From Branchiostoma floridae (lineage: Eukaryota; Chordata; Leptocardii; Amphioxiformes; Branchiostomatidae), in the NCBI RefSeq assembly GCF_000003815.2, contig NC_049985.1, positions 23,824,487 to 23,888,486 of the forward strand: DNA of 64,000 nucleotides, in the 5' to 3' direction. The notes under the pieces are model-generated. The model saw only the letters and a program-made list of their open reading frames with translations. It was not told where the DNA came from and did not search any database. Positions 38,901-51,146 of this stretch are shown one piece after another. The stretch's first letter is position 1. Each line of letters starts with the position of its first letter. The position numbers were made by a program, and so were the translations under genes.

Positions 38901-40170
38901 ACTTAAGTAGCCATATTCCATATCGGGGCTTATCTGTTATCTATGTTTTGTTTATCCCATACTGAAATTTTGTTTACTACAACATGTATTCATGGAGTCG
39001 ACTAGTCAAAACATGGCAAACGCCAGCATTTATGTCATTAAGCCATGTTGTAATGCTATCAAATACTTTGGCTAGCAAACCTAATGTTATCTCATGCAAT
39101 ACACATAACATAAGCTTAACACATATAATACAGAATACGTAGACTTGGTGTGACCTTTTTTCAGTGTTGAACTTAGTTTGGGAGTTACATGGCTGTACTG
39201 TTTTCAACAAGTGAATAAACATTTGTGCACATCTAAATTGGTCTACTGTTATCACTTGCTCTAAAAACAGACAGGATCAGTAAGATGAATTTTCATACAA
39301 TCTCCCCGTGAACAGAAGTCATCAAGCCTATACTTTAGTTGACGCAGACATATGGATTAGGTTGACTTTGACGACTAAACGCACAGCTCAAATTAAAAGT
39401 ATTTTATAGTATTTGAGTTTTACTTATGTTATCAAAATTGCGCGAAGCTATATTATTTAATTGTAAAATATGTTAAGTATGGCACATTTTAAATGGGAAA
39501 TAACAAAAGAATGGTTTCTGATGTTCTAGGTCCCCCACCTCTTTGCGAGAAAACTGACCCTAGCCCTTATTTTGTAGGCCGCAGGCAAGGTCTCATTAAA
39601 TTTTAAAGTTGACATTTGCTTATGATTATTGAAAATGAAAACAAACAACATGGATTTTAAACGGCTAACACAAAATGGCATTTGAACCGTTATTGAATTT
39701 TAGTTATTGATAAAGACGTGTAGTTGACATTGTGTTTATTTGTTAATTGTAACAATAAAACTAATTTGTCTTTATTATGTTGAAAATGCCACCGTCTGAT
39801 ACATTTCAGCTTCACATGATTTGCTAAGATGTAATTTTAGAACAACTTCGATGGAAATCCAAAAATTAGGAAACGAACAACACAAGATGACGCTTCCTGA
39901 CGACTATATCATTTTAGGGCCATAAACACAGTATTTGTTTCAGTGAGCCTAGGTGACATGATATTTTTTAGGCAAATAAAATTTAAAAAAAGATTGCTGT
40001 ATTGTTGATCGGTTAGCCTCTAGAAAAGGAAAAAAACCTGTCATGTAGATTTCACAAAATTCAAAACTTCCAAACTTTCATACTAAACGCATTTTAAAGC
40101 CACGGTTGATGTAAGAATGTTTAGTATATATTGTATTTCTTTAGTTTATTGCTATATTTGCGTGAATATC
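38901..40170. other. No gene recognised
   Basis: AT-rich intergenic DNA between the LRR tail copies and the plus-strand TRIM gene. Nothing coding that I can support. Confidence 0.5.
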
Positions 40171-40179
40171 TATTCGATT

Positions 40180-40362
40180 AACATATGATGAAAATGCATG
40201 TGACCTTATGAATTTCAGTTTTACATTCATTTATTAAGTTGTATTTGCTTGATTACTAATTTGACCGAGATTCAAAACAATAAAGAGAATCATCCCTCCC
40301 TACCGATCCAAATTTTGTCATTCAGCACCGTAAAAGGAAACAACATTTTTTTCTTAGGCCGA
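40180..40362. mobile_element. CCTAGG-ended MITE, decayed copy 3
   Basis: Right-hand part of the family seen at 14831 and 32500: CCCTCCCTACCGATCC and then AAACAACATTTTTTTCTTAGG match their right ends. The left end is not recognisable. Confidence 0.55.
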
Positions 40363-40765
40363 AGCAACCAATTGCAACATACATACGAAATACTTTCAAT
40401 TCGTTGTCTTGTATGTAAATAATTTGTAGGGATTTTGTGATTTACATAATAAAATAACACCATAATTACGACAACTTTGATTAAATACATAGTGATAAAG
40501 TCACAATTAACTAAGATAGGTCATTTCAGAGGACAACCTACTTACATTGCAAACGGGTATCTCTAGTTGTGACCTCTGGTAAATCAATCAACACGCAGCA
40601 AGAAGATGGAAAAAATCATAAGCAATCAATTTACGTACTCAATCATGCATGTTAAATATGGGCGTGGTTCAGTTTGCAATCAACCGGTCACTGGCCGCAA
40701 ATCACATGATTAATATAACATTGCTATTGTCACAAGGCTGATTTGCAGTTCATTCATCCGGAGGA

Positions 40766-42354
40766 ATGGCGACTGTTGAAGACTCTTTAGAAATCGGTGT
40801 CGACTTTCTGCAGTGTACGATCTGCTACGACACTTTTAAGGAGCCGAAGATTCTTGTTCCCTGTCTGCATACCTTCTGCAAGACATGTTTGAAGGAATGT
40901 GTTAGAAAACAAGCGAACAGTTGCCTTTCCTGCCCCATCTGTCGCCAGGAGGTGCCGTGTTCGGAAGATGGAGTTGAGGGGCTTAGGGATAACTCCTTCA
41001 CGGCTAGCCTTGTTGCTGCTGTTCAGGATCAAGTTAAGATACTTGAAAACCCCAACAATATCCTCTGCTCCAAGTGTGACGTCGTGGCGACCTGGAGGTG
41101 TGTGGAGTGTGCCGAGTTCTTATGCCAGAGTTGCGAATCCGCTCACCGTCGCCTGAAGTCCACAAACGGTCACACACGACTGACAATCACCGAGCTACAA
41201 ACGGGGGAACACGACGACAAACTCCGCTCAAAAACGACTCCAAAATGCGAAGCTCATCCTAGTAAAACGCTGCGACTATTCTGCACTACGTGCAACGTTC
41301 CCATCTGTAGAGAATGTGCAAGCACCAACCACCAAGAGCCAGAACACCATCACGAAGAGCTGAACCAGGCAGCAACGGTGAGAAAGACGATACTGAAAGA
41401 TCTCCTCACACGATGCCAATTGCAGGTGCAAAATCTACACAAGCACGAAAGGATACTCACAAAGATGTTACCATACCTCGAAGAGAACGAAGAGAAAGCA
41501 AAGACGGAAGTCACAACGAATGTGAAGCGACTCATCGCCATTATACAACAAGAAGAAGCTGCTATGCTAGACACCATCAGCCTGGCTGCTGAGAAGAAAA
41601 GGAAGAAATTACAAGACCAGTTGGACGAGAAGCAAACCTCTATTGCAAGTGTGAAGGGAACTTGCGACTTCGCAACGGCACTAGCAAGGGAAGGGGACAT
41701 GTTTGAACTGTTGACCTTCAGCAAGGAAATAGAGCAACGCCTCCGGACCATCGTAGCCCAGTCTAGCAACACAGGCCCCGATGTGGAGCTGACAAAAGTC
41801 ACGGTGCGGTACGACGGTCTCAAGCAAAAGCTGAAAACGGAATTTCCAAAGAATGCCAAGTACTGCATATCTAACAAAGAAATGAATGAGATATTAGGAC
41901 CTTCAGATAAATCAAGAACAACCGTGAGGTTATCGGCACCCGCACGGCAACGGTGAGTACATACGTTTTCCTAGATTTGCGCTCGTCCTAGTACCTTTTA
42001 AAGCAACCGTTACAATTGGGCGGGTGCCAGTCGGAGCTGTAGGGTATTCTATTTTCATGCTGATGGATTACAGCATCAATAGATAAGTATGCTTTTGTTG
42101 ACAATGAATCTCCTTGTTTTCGTCATAAACATGTACATGTACATGTAGCTTTTTGCAGAATAACGTCTCCAAATAGCAGCACACTTTATGCACGTTATGT
42201 AGACACCTTGTCATTTCATTTCTTCAATAATATTTTTTTTGTTGCCAACTATAGCTCACAAAGTTGGAGCCCGCCTGTCCGACCACTAGAAGACAAACCC
42301 CTTCAGCACGGTCAGAGTATGGCTGACATTGTGTGGCACCTAATGGGAAGGTAA
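40766..42354 (+). CDS. TRIM-family RING E3 ligase (RING, two B-boxes, coiled coil)
   Basis: Exon 1 is 40766-41952, ending CAACG|GTGAGT. Exon 2 starts at 42255 after ACTATAG and runs to TAA at 42352-42354 (QSWSPPVRPLEDKP...WHLMGR); phases agree. The product is 428 residues. Residues 17-59 hold a C3HC4 RING (CTIC, CLHTFC, CPIC). A B-box1-like domain spans about 98-140 (CSKCDVVATWRCVEC), a B-box2 about 160-200 (CEAHPSKTLRLFCTTC) and a coiled coil about 205-300. There is no SPRY, NHL or other C-terminal recognition domain in view. Exon 2 could instead end at a weak donor GTAACA at 42351 and continue. Expected role: ubiquitin ligation as a coiled-coil dimer. It is a paralogue of the minus-strand TRIM exon at 51147-52539, and the two genes converge. 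Confidence 0.9.
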
Positions 42355-44576
42355 CATGTTGCAAGTAGTACGTATCTCACTGGGCCACAAAAGACATTTG
42401 CTAGTAGATGTCAACAACGCGTTGCCAATTTGTCAACAAAAGGCGTCAATTGGTTGCCTAGAAAGTGTAGTTTTGGAAAAAAGATTTTAAAAATCACGAA
42501 TGGCAAAATATCGCAAGTGGGCGTAAAATAGACGAGAACTTGTTGCAAACAGGCGTGACCTTTCCAAATTCCTTTCTCATGGAACATTAGTTTTTAATTG
42601 AGTGCAACACAATGATTTAAAAAAGAGTTATCTTGTATCTAGTAATTAAGGTAGCAGCGTAAGGGGCGTCACATGTTTTAACCGTGTGTCCCAAGTCAGT
42701 AGCATAACCGAAATAAAAAGATGGCAAAAAAAAACTTGCAAATCTAATTTGATGCAACTAATTTGTCGCCAACAAGCTTGGCCAAGTGAACTACCCGGCA
42801 AGTACTCTGTACTGATATGACATATATGACGAAAGAAATGTTGTAATGCATGACAAAAAAATGTTGTCAAGGCTCTCATACTCGCTCATTTGAGTGCTCC
42901 AGTGCACTAAATAGAATGGCACCAAGGCTAGGTTTCTCTGAAGTTCTAAAAAAATTGTCCAGAAAAAGTACGTGCCACTGTAACAACGAGTATGACACAC
43001 TCTGTAATTATAACAAGTGACTTATGAATTTTTTGTGATAATTGATATTATGTAAATGTTTCCCATAGCAAGGCAATGACATCTGCATATTGGTGATATT
43101 GGGAGAGCCAGAATAATCAATCAACTTCTATGACATTGCATATGTCAGTTATGTAAGAGAATAATCACTCGTAGAGGGCACGGTATAGCAAAGGGTAAGT
43201 CATAACAGGCATACTGAAGGACACTGTTGATATTTTCCACTGGAATTAATTAAAATAATATAACTTTTTATTTACATGTTTAATTGTAATGAACAACATA
43301 TCAAATACTATGATTAATACATCTTGAGGCTTATGCAATTCATTTTAAGCCATTTCCTGGCTTGGTGGATATCAATATTATTGTGAATTTATGAAACTAG
43401 GTAAGGTGTATCTATGGAATTAATGTTAAAAACAACATAGCATAATGTGGCTTGAATTTCGAACTACGTACGCGTATTTAGTCTGTCAAAATTCTGTTGT
43501 AAAAAATCAAATAGTGTGAATAATCTGTATCATTGCTGTCGTTATTTTTGCCATGCGTCTATTTTTGCCATGTGTCACCTTGATAAAATATTTCTAATAT
43601 ATGCAAATTAGATTTTTGCACAATCTTTCGTTCAGCAAATTTTGGAACAAATTGCAGTGAACAATCCTTTCTTGTTTCACCAGAAGACGAAAAAACTGTA
43701 AAGTGTTTAGTCGTATATGTGGCTAATGTAAACTTTGCGACCGTTGCATCCGTTTTGGTATAACGTTTGTGTTTTATCTTATGTTCAGTTACAGTTTGCT
43801 TACTTTTCTATTTATCTATCTTATCCGGAAATACATACTGTCTAAATCTTGCTCAATGCGTAAAGACCGGAAGATCCCAAACATAGATTAGACAATATCA
43901 GCAATAAAAGAAGAAAAAGTAGAGAGGAATTATTTGTGTGGTTTTCCTACCATATTATTGTCTCATTTAGTTTTTTTCAACCGGTGCACCATTTGCTGGT
44001 TTGATGAGCCATACAAAGTTACACGCGAACGTGGATCCGCTTTTTCCATTTGTTCAACCTGTAGAAATAATCGTTCGGACAATTGTTTGTCTGTATATAC
44101 TTCACATTTGAAACGTATCATTGTGTAAAAATGATTAAAGACTATGAAGCGTAGTATAAGAATCATTATTATTAATAGATGGATTTGGGAGCTACTGACA
44201 ATTACTGATTTGGTCGATAGATTGATTGAACGATTGTTTGATTGATTGATTGATTGATGCGCGAGGTCATTCCGTACGATGTCCTCTTACACTACCGCAC
44301 AGATTTAGTCTTCTTCTACATGGCAAAAGAGATGTATAATTTTCATTCTTTTGAGCAAATTTGTCTGAACTTTCAGTTTTAGTCTATACAGGGGAATCAT
44401 GTTATAGCAAGGAATTAGACAATTTGTAACATAGAAAATGTGTGCTTATGTAACTAAAATGTCTGCAATGTTGTCGTTGATTAAGTCCATAACAGAAGAT
44501 AGTTATTTTCTTTGAAGGATGGCCAAAAGGAAAGCTCTAAAGACACGTCCTGTATCCCGATAACTGGAATTGAAAT
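42355..44576. other. Convergent intergenic region
   Basis: Lies between the 3' ends of the plus-strand TRIM gene and the minus-strand TRIM-DUSP-UBL gene. AT-rich, with a (TTGA)n-like run at about 44220-44260 and no recognisable gene. Confidence 0.6.
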
Positions 44577-45640
44577 CTACTTGGTCTTCAGAAGCCCTCT
44601 CGGCCATGATCCATCAGGGTTTTGCTCCTCAATCTCGATGGTCTGTTGAAAAAATGATAAAGGAGTATTTTTGACTTTGCGCAGAAAACAGAGTTCGAGT
44701 ATGTATTGTATTTTAGCACTCGTTCATATACTTCATAGTAGAACTTTAAATAATTATTCCACCTATCATGCAATAAGTTAAACTTTGGTTAAACTTTGTC
44801 TCAATTTTGTTTAAAGTGCTGAACTATGAACTAGAACATAAATATTTATCAAACATTTTTATAGGTAACTTCAACATTGACACAAAAAAATGAAAATATT
44901 TAGCTGGTCCCTCTCCATTTGAATAACCGTTTGTAGACTAACTGCAATATATTCTAATAAATCTCTTGACAGTCTTAAAGTATACAACTGGAACCTTAGA
45001 TACAACAAAGTATTAATTTAGTCATATGCTTGTAGGTTAATGTCCAGTTCATATCCACCTGTTGGTTTGTATGTATATCTGTAGAATACCTTATAGCTTA
45101 TGAAAGTCTATATACGCGTTTAAATCGTAGCTTACCTGGCCTTGATAGAGTCCTGCCTCCTGAACAGTCATTTCGGGTTTGTTTAGAAGTTCGTATTTAT
45201 TGGACAGGTACTTGCTCCACAGACGCACACACCGATCTTTGGGAATGTTGAAAAGAATCCTCATGTCTTCTTCGATTTGGCCTAGGTTTGAGAAGAACGT
45301 ACATCTAGGATGAAAAAGTTATCATTAGTGTTACTGACATTATGGTATTGGCATCCTACTTGTTCTGGAAATATTACAAAATATCCAAAATTATGGCTAT
45401 ATTTACCCAACATGTATCATGTGATCAGTGTTTGTCAGAACAAAGTTTTAACTGAAACCACCTTATCATATGGAAGGAAAAAGAAGAAAAAGGAGAAAAA
45501 AAATAATGAAGGAAAAAAAATGAAAAAATGAAGGAGAAACAAAGGAACATAGAGAAGAAAGGAACCAAAAGAAGATAAAAGACAGACAGAAAGACAAAAA
45601 AGAAAGAAAGAAAGACAAAAGATAGACAAAAGAAAGACGA

Positions 45641-45684
<44 letters not shown>

Positions 45685-47358
45685 AAAAGAAACCTTAGAA
45701 AGAATAGAAAGCCATATGCTTTTCTATATTAACATTTGGTTTTACCTATTGTGTCGTGTTTGCTGAACTGTTGAGTGACCCCGTCATCCATGTTGGGATG
45801 TCTGTACAGCTTCAGCTCCATCAGGTAAACTTCTACTTTGCAGTGTTTTACAAACATGCCAAACTCAACCACCTGTATTAAAGGGGCAAGTGAAAAGTGA
45901 AGGTAAAAGTGTTGGTAAGTTGTTACCAAAAAATTATGTTATTGACAACAGCAATATTACTCTATTAAAGTAAACTCCCGCTATGTGCTGGGTACATGTT
46001 ATTGGCTTGCCCCGTGGATATTATGCAAATAACACACACGCAGGTGCACACACACACACACACACTACACATACGCACGCATATGGACACACACATGCCC
46101 ACACACAAACACACACACACACACCAACTTGTACCCTCATATATTTCAAAGTCTTACCTCACGGGGAATTACATGACAGTCTTTGATTCCATACCAGGAG
46201 ACAAGTGTAGGGGATACCTCCACAGGAAGAAGCCAATAATCCAACTGGTCGATCAGATGCTCTTTCAAGAAACAAGCATCCGGATGCCCTGGGTCTTGAG
46301 AAAAAAAAATGCCATTTATCCCGCGGCCCGCTGGACATATAAACAATTCCTCGCTTACCATCTTTTAAGCAAATGTCTATATCGTTTAAATCTGCGCTTA
46401 GCCAACGCCACCTCATGTCACGTTACTACCAAGCCCATCTCGGGTAATATCGATCGAAATCATTGATCTAGAAGCACTCAAGGCCCACAGAAAGATCAAG
46501 GAGGTCACCCACATCCAGCTGGAGGGAGCGAAGCTGAACCTCAATGAGGGTTGGGAGCTGCCCAAGTCCTACGTACCTATCCTTTCTCCGCAAGGAGGCG
46601 GGGGGAGATTATCTACGCTGATCTACGCAAGCCTGACCTAGTCTCGTGCTTCATCTCGAGATCGAGACTAGGTCACTCTCCGTGAGCAAGATGGACTGTC
46701 AGCCGTCGAACATTTGTAGGTATGTACCTTACCTTTAAAAACAGTCATTGATAGAAGAAAATTTGGAGTAACTGTATTCATACGTGACTGATGAACCTCC
46801 TCAACGAGATTTCTATTATGTTCAATGCAGAGAGACTACAAGCAAACGAAACCACTTTTACTACAGGTACTAGGTAAGAAATATGAACGTTACCTTTGAA
46901 CAGTGCAGAGTTGTCAATCGGCCCTGGATGATATGCTGGATTACCGATTCCCTCCATATCCCTGGAGTCGTATCCCACATACTTCTTCCACTGTTTCCAC
47001 CACTTCATAGCGACAAGGAACCTGTGGCGATATATTAACGAAAGCAATGAGGCATAAGGTGCTGATTGATGTAATTACAATTTTCTTACGTACAAATCCA
47101 CTTGTTATAGACAGATAAAAATTAATGCTCTGCTTGCATGTGTATAGTAAACGATAACCATTGTTTGTAGATGTAACTTTTGAAATTTTCAGCAGTGTCA
47201 GCCTTGTTGAGGTTGAAGCTAAGGAACAAATGAATAGGGTCTTTACCAAATGTCTCCCTTCTTAAGTTCTTTCTTCATTCCTGCGGAGATTGTGGATTTC
47301 TGCACCTCCACAGCTGGTGGCTCTTTGTGTGAAATACCTTGTATGCGTAGGGACCAAC
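44577..47358 (-). CDS. DUSP and ubiquitin-like domains of USP4/USP15 type, six exons, no protease
   Basis: Exons in transcription order: 47358-47247, 47021-46894, 46294-46158, 45872-45746, 45281-45136, 44642-44577, all with GT-AG borders and matching phases. The first four give a DUSP domain: [56 protein letters not shown]. The last ones give the ubiquitin-like domain ([43 protein letters not shown]). The order and text match the N-terminal half of USP4/USP11/USP15. A TAG (44577-44579) then ends the frame, just where the protease would begin. The first exon enters in phase 1, so it needs an upstream exon, most likely the TRIM exon at 51147-52539. Alternatively it is the remnant of a duplicated USP gene. 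A truncated Penelope-like copy lies between exons 2 and 3. Confidence 0.85.
45470..45692 (+). repeat. Homopurine tract with (GAAA)n
   Basis: More than 200 bp of almost pure A/G on the plus strand, ending in about ten GAAA units. It lies in an intron of the DUSP-UBL gene. Confidence 0.95.
46040..46131. repeat. Imperfect (AC)n microsatellite
   Basis: Runs of CA interrupted by ACGC, TATGG and CCC, in an intron of the DUSP-UBL gene. Confidence 0.92.
46388..46770 (+). pseudogene. 5'-truncated Penelope-like element copy
   Basis: Aligns with 9018-9395 of the full-length element: words for [16 protein letters not shown] and GWELPKSY recur, followed by the stop-codon hairpin and the GGTATGTA...CTTACCTTT terminal text. 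Frameshifts break the coding sequence. 5' truncation is what incomplete target-primed reverse transcription would leave. It lies in an intron, antisense to the DUSP-UBL gene. Confidence 0.88.
46635..46674 (+). promoter_or_regulatory. Stop-codon stem-loop in the truncated Penelope-like copy
   Basis: GACCTAGTCTCG (46635-46646) pairs perfectly with 46663-46674. It has the same position and fold as 9267-9299, but stem and loop sequences differ. Confidence 0.7.
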
Positions 47359-50225
47359 CTTCAGGGATAATCAAAGAATCAAGAATAAGCTTGACATTAG
47401 CTAAAATCTTTAAGACTTCAATGCCCTTGTTGCGATGTTTTATTCTAGCATCAGACAAATACCGAAAGCATGCTTAAGGTCCGAGAAAACACTTGCTGAG
47501 GACTTTTGGGGTCTTCAAAAAGTACATGTTGCAGTTAAGTATGGACTATAAGTTTTTGTCATAAAGTGTCTTATGGTTCCGGGTCGGAGTTCAAATCTGA
47601 CCGGAGTTGGCGGAACTAGTGTAAAGGGCCGGAAGTGCGCTATTGTCTCCCTAACTTTTGCTCCCTATTGCTTGGTAATCGTTACAGCTGAGCATAGATT
47701 TGTCGTATTTCCTGAAAAGCCCGTGGGTTGTATTATTTTTGTGCGAGGAGTAGTTGGTCGGCCAGCGAAATCATTTTTGTATTAGTCCGCTGCAACGGTG
47801 ATGCGGTTTTTTCGCCTGATGACCCAAATAGCGGCGTTTTTCATGCGATTTCGAAGAAATGACGTCATCGGAGATTGCAAAAAAGTTATCACATGGAATT
47901 TTTTTATTTTCATTTTACACAAACATGAAGAATTTAGCTTCTCTACCACGTAGACCGTTATCCTGGGAAAATTCGTTTTTTTCTAAGCAGCTTCGATCAA
48001 AATAAGTGTTGAAAAATGAAAAGTTTTCGGGACCAAAATTAAAATTTTACTACATATTCTACCCAAAATAAGGAGGCAACAGACGATAACAATAGGTTTG
48101 TCGGAAAGAGGCAGTAATGGGCTTTCCACCATATCGATTAATTTTCGCGTCCTACGTTTACTAGCGGAACTGTAGCCCTTCGGCCTGAGGCTGTCCGCCA
48201 ACCTCCGAAATCGTAAAAGAAACTCCGGCCCGATACCTTATTGCAAGCTGGTAATTTTTGCAGATTTTTATGACGTCATGATGACGTCATCAATTATTAT
48301 GGGGGCCACGCCCATTTTCAGAAAAAATGAACCCACAGGCTGGGGATTGGAAAAAAGTCAATGGAATCTATGGTATAATGTCCATAATAGTGATGGCAAG
48401 CCATAAAAATTCGTTTTTTATCATATTTACAAGTACTGATTTTTAACGAATGTTTTTGTATGAATCTTTATTGCCCCCGATGCCCCCAGCCCTGGGGGAC
48501 TCAAATAGCACCGTTTCGTTTCGGCAGAATTTGAAGCTTTAGTTTAGTGGGTTATCTCTACAAAAATGACCGTTTTCCCCATATTCCATGAGTAGTTTTA
48601 CCATGGGTTCACTTTAAAAATCATATATCTTTTCTAATTGTAACGTATTTGCCCTTCAGGGGCCGTAAAAGAGCCGAAATCGCCGGGTTTTGGCCTGCAT
48701 TCCATAGGCCCCGCTCACTTCCGGTAAAATGCGGGGTCATCGACCTTTCAACACGCAGTATTCAACAGAAATGGCGCGATTTGCAAATCCAAGCCGGGCG
48801 TGAGTCCGCAAAACCTGCCAGCCCGAAATAAACAACAACACGCGATGACGTCACAGCCACGCCGGCCCAGCCAAGATGGCGGACTCGGTGACGGGCGAAA
48901 CGCGCCGTGCGCTTCATGGCGAATTTTGGGCCGGAAAACGGCCGTATACAGGGATATATCCTAATAAGTATTGTAGGAGAAGCCTTTAGGATTATTCTGA
49001 TGCCTTTCTGGAGACCCTCTACCCGCTTTTTCTGGAGTTACGGACTTGTTTCTGATGCCGGACCCTTGTGTCCATATGCTCTGCCATGCCGTGGCATGAT
49101 CCGAGAAAATATGCACATCTGCGCTCACGATAATTCCACCGTTCTCGGTACGAAAACAGCTTCTACACGGCTTGACGATGAGATTGAAAAGTGTTCGGGA
49201 TAGATAGCCCCGAGAAAGGAAATGGCCGAATGTGGTATGGAAATAACATTGTGATAATTTAGCAAATTCATTGAGTAATTTTTTCGCCCGTAGTGAAAGA
49301 TCGGAGACTTAGTTTCTTGTATATGTTTGCCCAGACTGACAGTTACATATTTCACGTTTGAAGTTCTACATTGTATGTACAAAATATCGACAACCTGCAT
49401 GTTGTAATGTTTGTCGAAGTTATTCTTCAACTACTCATTATGTAAATGTGTCAAGATATTTGCCATGTATACAGTCGGTCCGAAAATTATGTTCTTCATG
49501 TCCAACTGCCGAGGACTCTGCTATTACGTTACTCTGAGATGGACATCCAAGAAAGAAAACCGTTACACTCCAGTTAAGATTGGAGTTTGAAAACATTGAA
49601 TTTTTCAAAATAAAAATGAACGCTTATGTCACAGTTCTTTTGTCATACTTGTTCACTAATATCACTTATCAGTGCAGTCAGGTTGTTTACGTTGTTATCC
49701 AAGAAAGAAAGCCGTTGAAGTTGACGCTAGATTGGAGTTTGCAGGCACTGAATTAATTTTAGTTAAAATTGAAATAAATGTTACTGAATAAAACTTTTCA
49801 TCACAGCAAAATAGTGTTTTATTGTATATACAAATAAACAGGGAAATCCTCTTAGTCTTCATTCTTGGTACAGCTGGGAGGGTCCTCCGTATGTAGGATT
49901 GTCGTCAACCACATAGCGCAGCCTGATTGGTCCAACCGCCTCTTGTTTTCCCGCCATGGTACCAGCTGTGCACTCCCCAAGGGGCGGAGCCGGCTGTTCT
50001 CCATAAAGCCCCATTTTCCAGGGGGGTGAAAAACAATAATTTCCCCTTCAATTTAGGGGTCAAATTGTGTCATTTGGGTGAAAAAACACCACTTCTGATG
50101 GAATGGAATTATTTTCAAGACATGCCTCAGCATTGGTTTACTCAGACCTTAAAAAAGAACAGTTTGAATGATAAAAAAAGGACAGGTGACTGGTGTCCAA
50201 AAATAAAGACATAAGCAATAAACTA
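47359..50225. other. Probable long intron between the TRIM exon and the DUSP exons
   Basis: No coding exon was recognised. It contains four perfect TGACGTCA palindromes (47860, 48271, 48282, 48846) and a GC-richer patch near 48640-48950 with AAGATGGCGGAC. That patch could be a promoter for a separate DUSP transcript, but no first exon was seen. Confidence 0.45.
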
Positions 50226-50233
50226 GAGTTTAC

Positions 50234-50440
50234 TGTAAATGCATTTAAGTTCGTGGGGATTTAATTTCGCGGTTGCGGGAAAAGGAACTTTTCGCGGTGG
50301 TTTTAATTTCGCGGTAACACGTTAGACTGCAGTCTAATACCATAATAGAAAAATGTTCGCGGTGGATTTAAGTTTGCGGTGAAGTGGTCACCGCGAAAAC
50401 CGCGAACATTAATCCACCGCGAACTTTTCTGCATTTACAG
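50234..50440 (+). mobile_element. 207-bp TA-flanked MITE, copy 1
   Basis: Begins CTGTAAATGCATTTAAGTTC and ends GCATTTACAG, flanked by TA (50232-50233 and 50441-50442). It is rich in TTCGCGGT words. Nearly identical, in reverse orientation, to 55366-55573. Confidence 0.88.
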
Positions 50441-50459
50441 TAATTAATCATGCAAATTA

Positions 50460-50965
50460 GGTTTTTATTTTGCACGATATATACCTACCAATATTCTTCT
50501 CTTCTCAGTTACAAATGCCACATGTTGCAATGTTCCTATAATGGCACAGAGCGTGGCAGACGATTTCCTTATTGCTTATACAAATTAGATTCAAATTTCA
50601 TAAATAATACATAATTATATAAAGCATCCCTCAAGCTATCTACACACCAAAAATCACGACAATCCGTCAACCCGTCTTGAGTTATTCCCTTTTAAAGTCT
50701 GACACTAAACCTGCCATTAAGTTAAAAACAAGCCGCTAGGGGACCCAAACCTATACCATTTACTCTCTTCATCGGCAACAAATCATAGCCGCAGCATGTC
50801 CAGAACTCGAGATATCAAACCTGGACGTTCTGCTGCAGTGCCATAACAGGCCGCTAGGGAGCCCAGAATCTAATCGTTCCCAGGTCTCATCAAGACGTAC
50901 CCACATACCGAATATCAATACTATCCATTCAGGCGATCTCGAGTTATGCTGGTCTTCTATAAACA
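50460..50965. repeat. Dispersed repeat with GCCGCTAGG motifs
   Basis: Contains two diverged units, each with CCGCTAGGGGACCCAAA-like text and a phrase resembling TCTCGAGTTATNC. The style resembles the module at 2430-3010. Not coding. Confidence 0.5.
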
Positions 50966-51146
50966 CACAAATATACTCACAAACGCTACCCTAAATTTTC
51001 CATTTTGGCGAAGGTAAATATATACACATGTACATGTAAGCGAACACAAAAACACACACATCACACACAAACACACGAACACGTGCACACACATGCAAAC
51101 ATACTTAATGTAGAAATTTATCGTCCATGACAACGCCAGTACTTAC

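Noticed and set aside
41350-41877. 175-codon minus-strand frame in the TRIM exon
   Set aside because: Antisense shadow of the coiled-coil coding region; its Ser/Phe-rich text mirrors Glu/Lys-rich helix codons.
45435-45629. Hydrophobic minus-strand frame that looks like a membrane protein
   Set aside because: It is the Phe/Leu/Ser translation of the homopurine tract's complement.
40766-47358. Joining the plus-strand TRIM gene to the DUSP exons
   Set aside because: They are on opposite strands.
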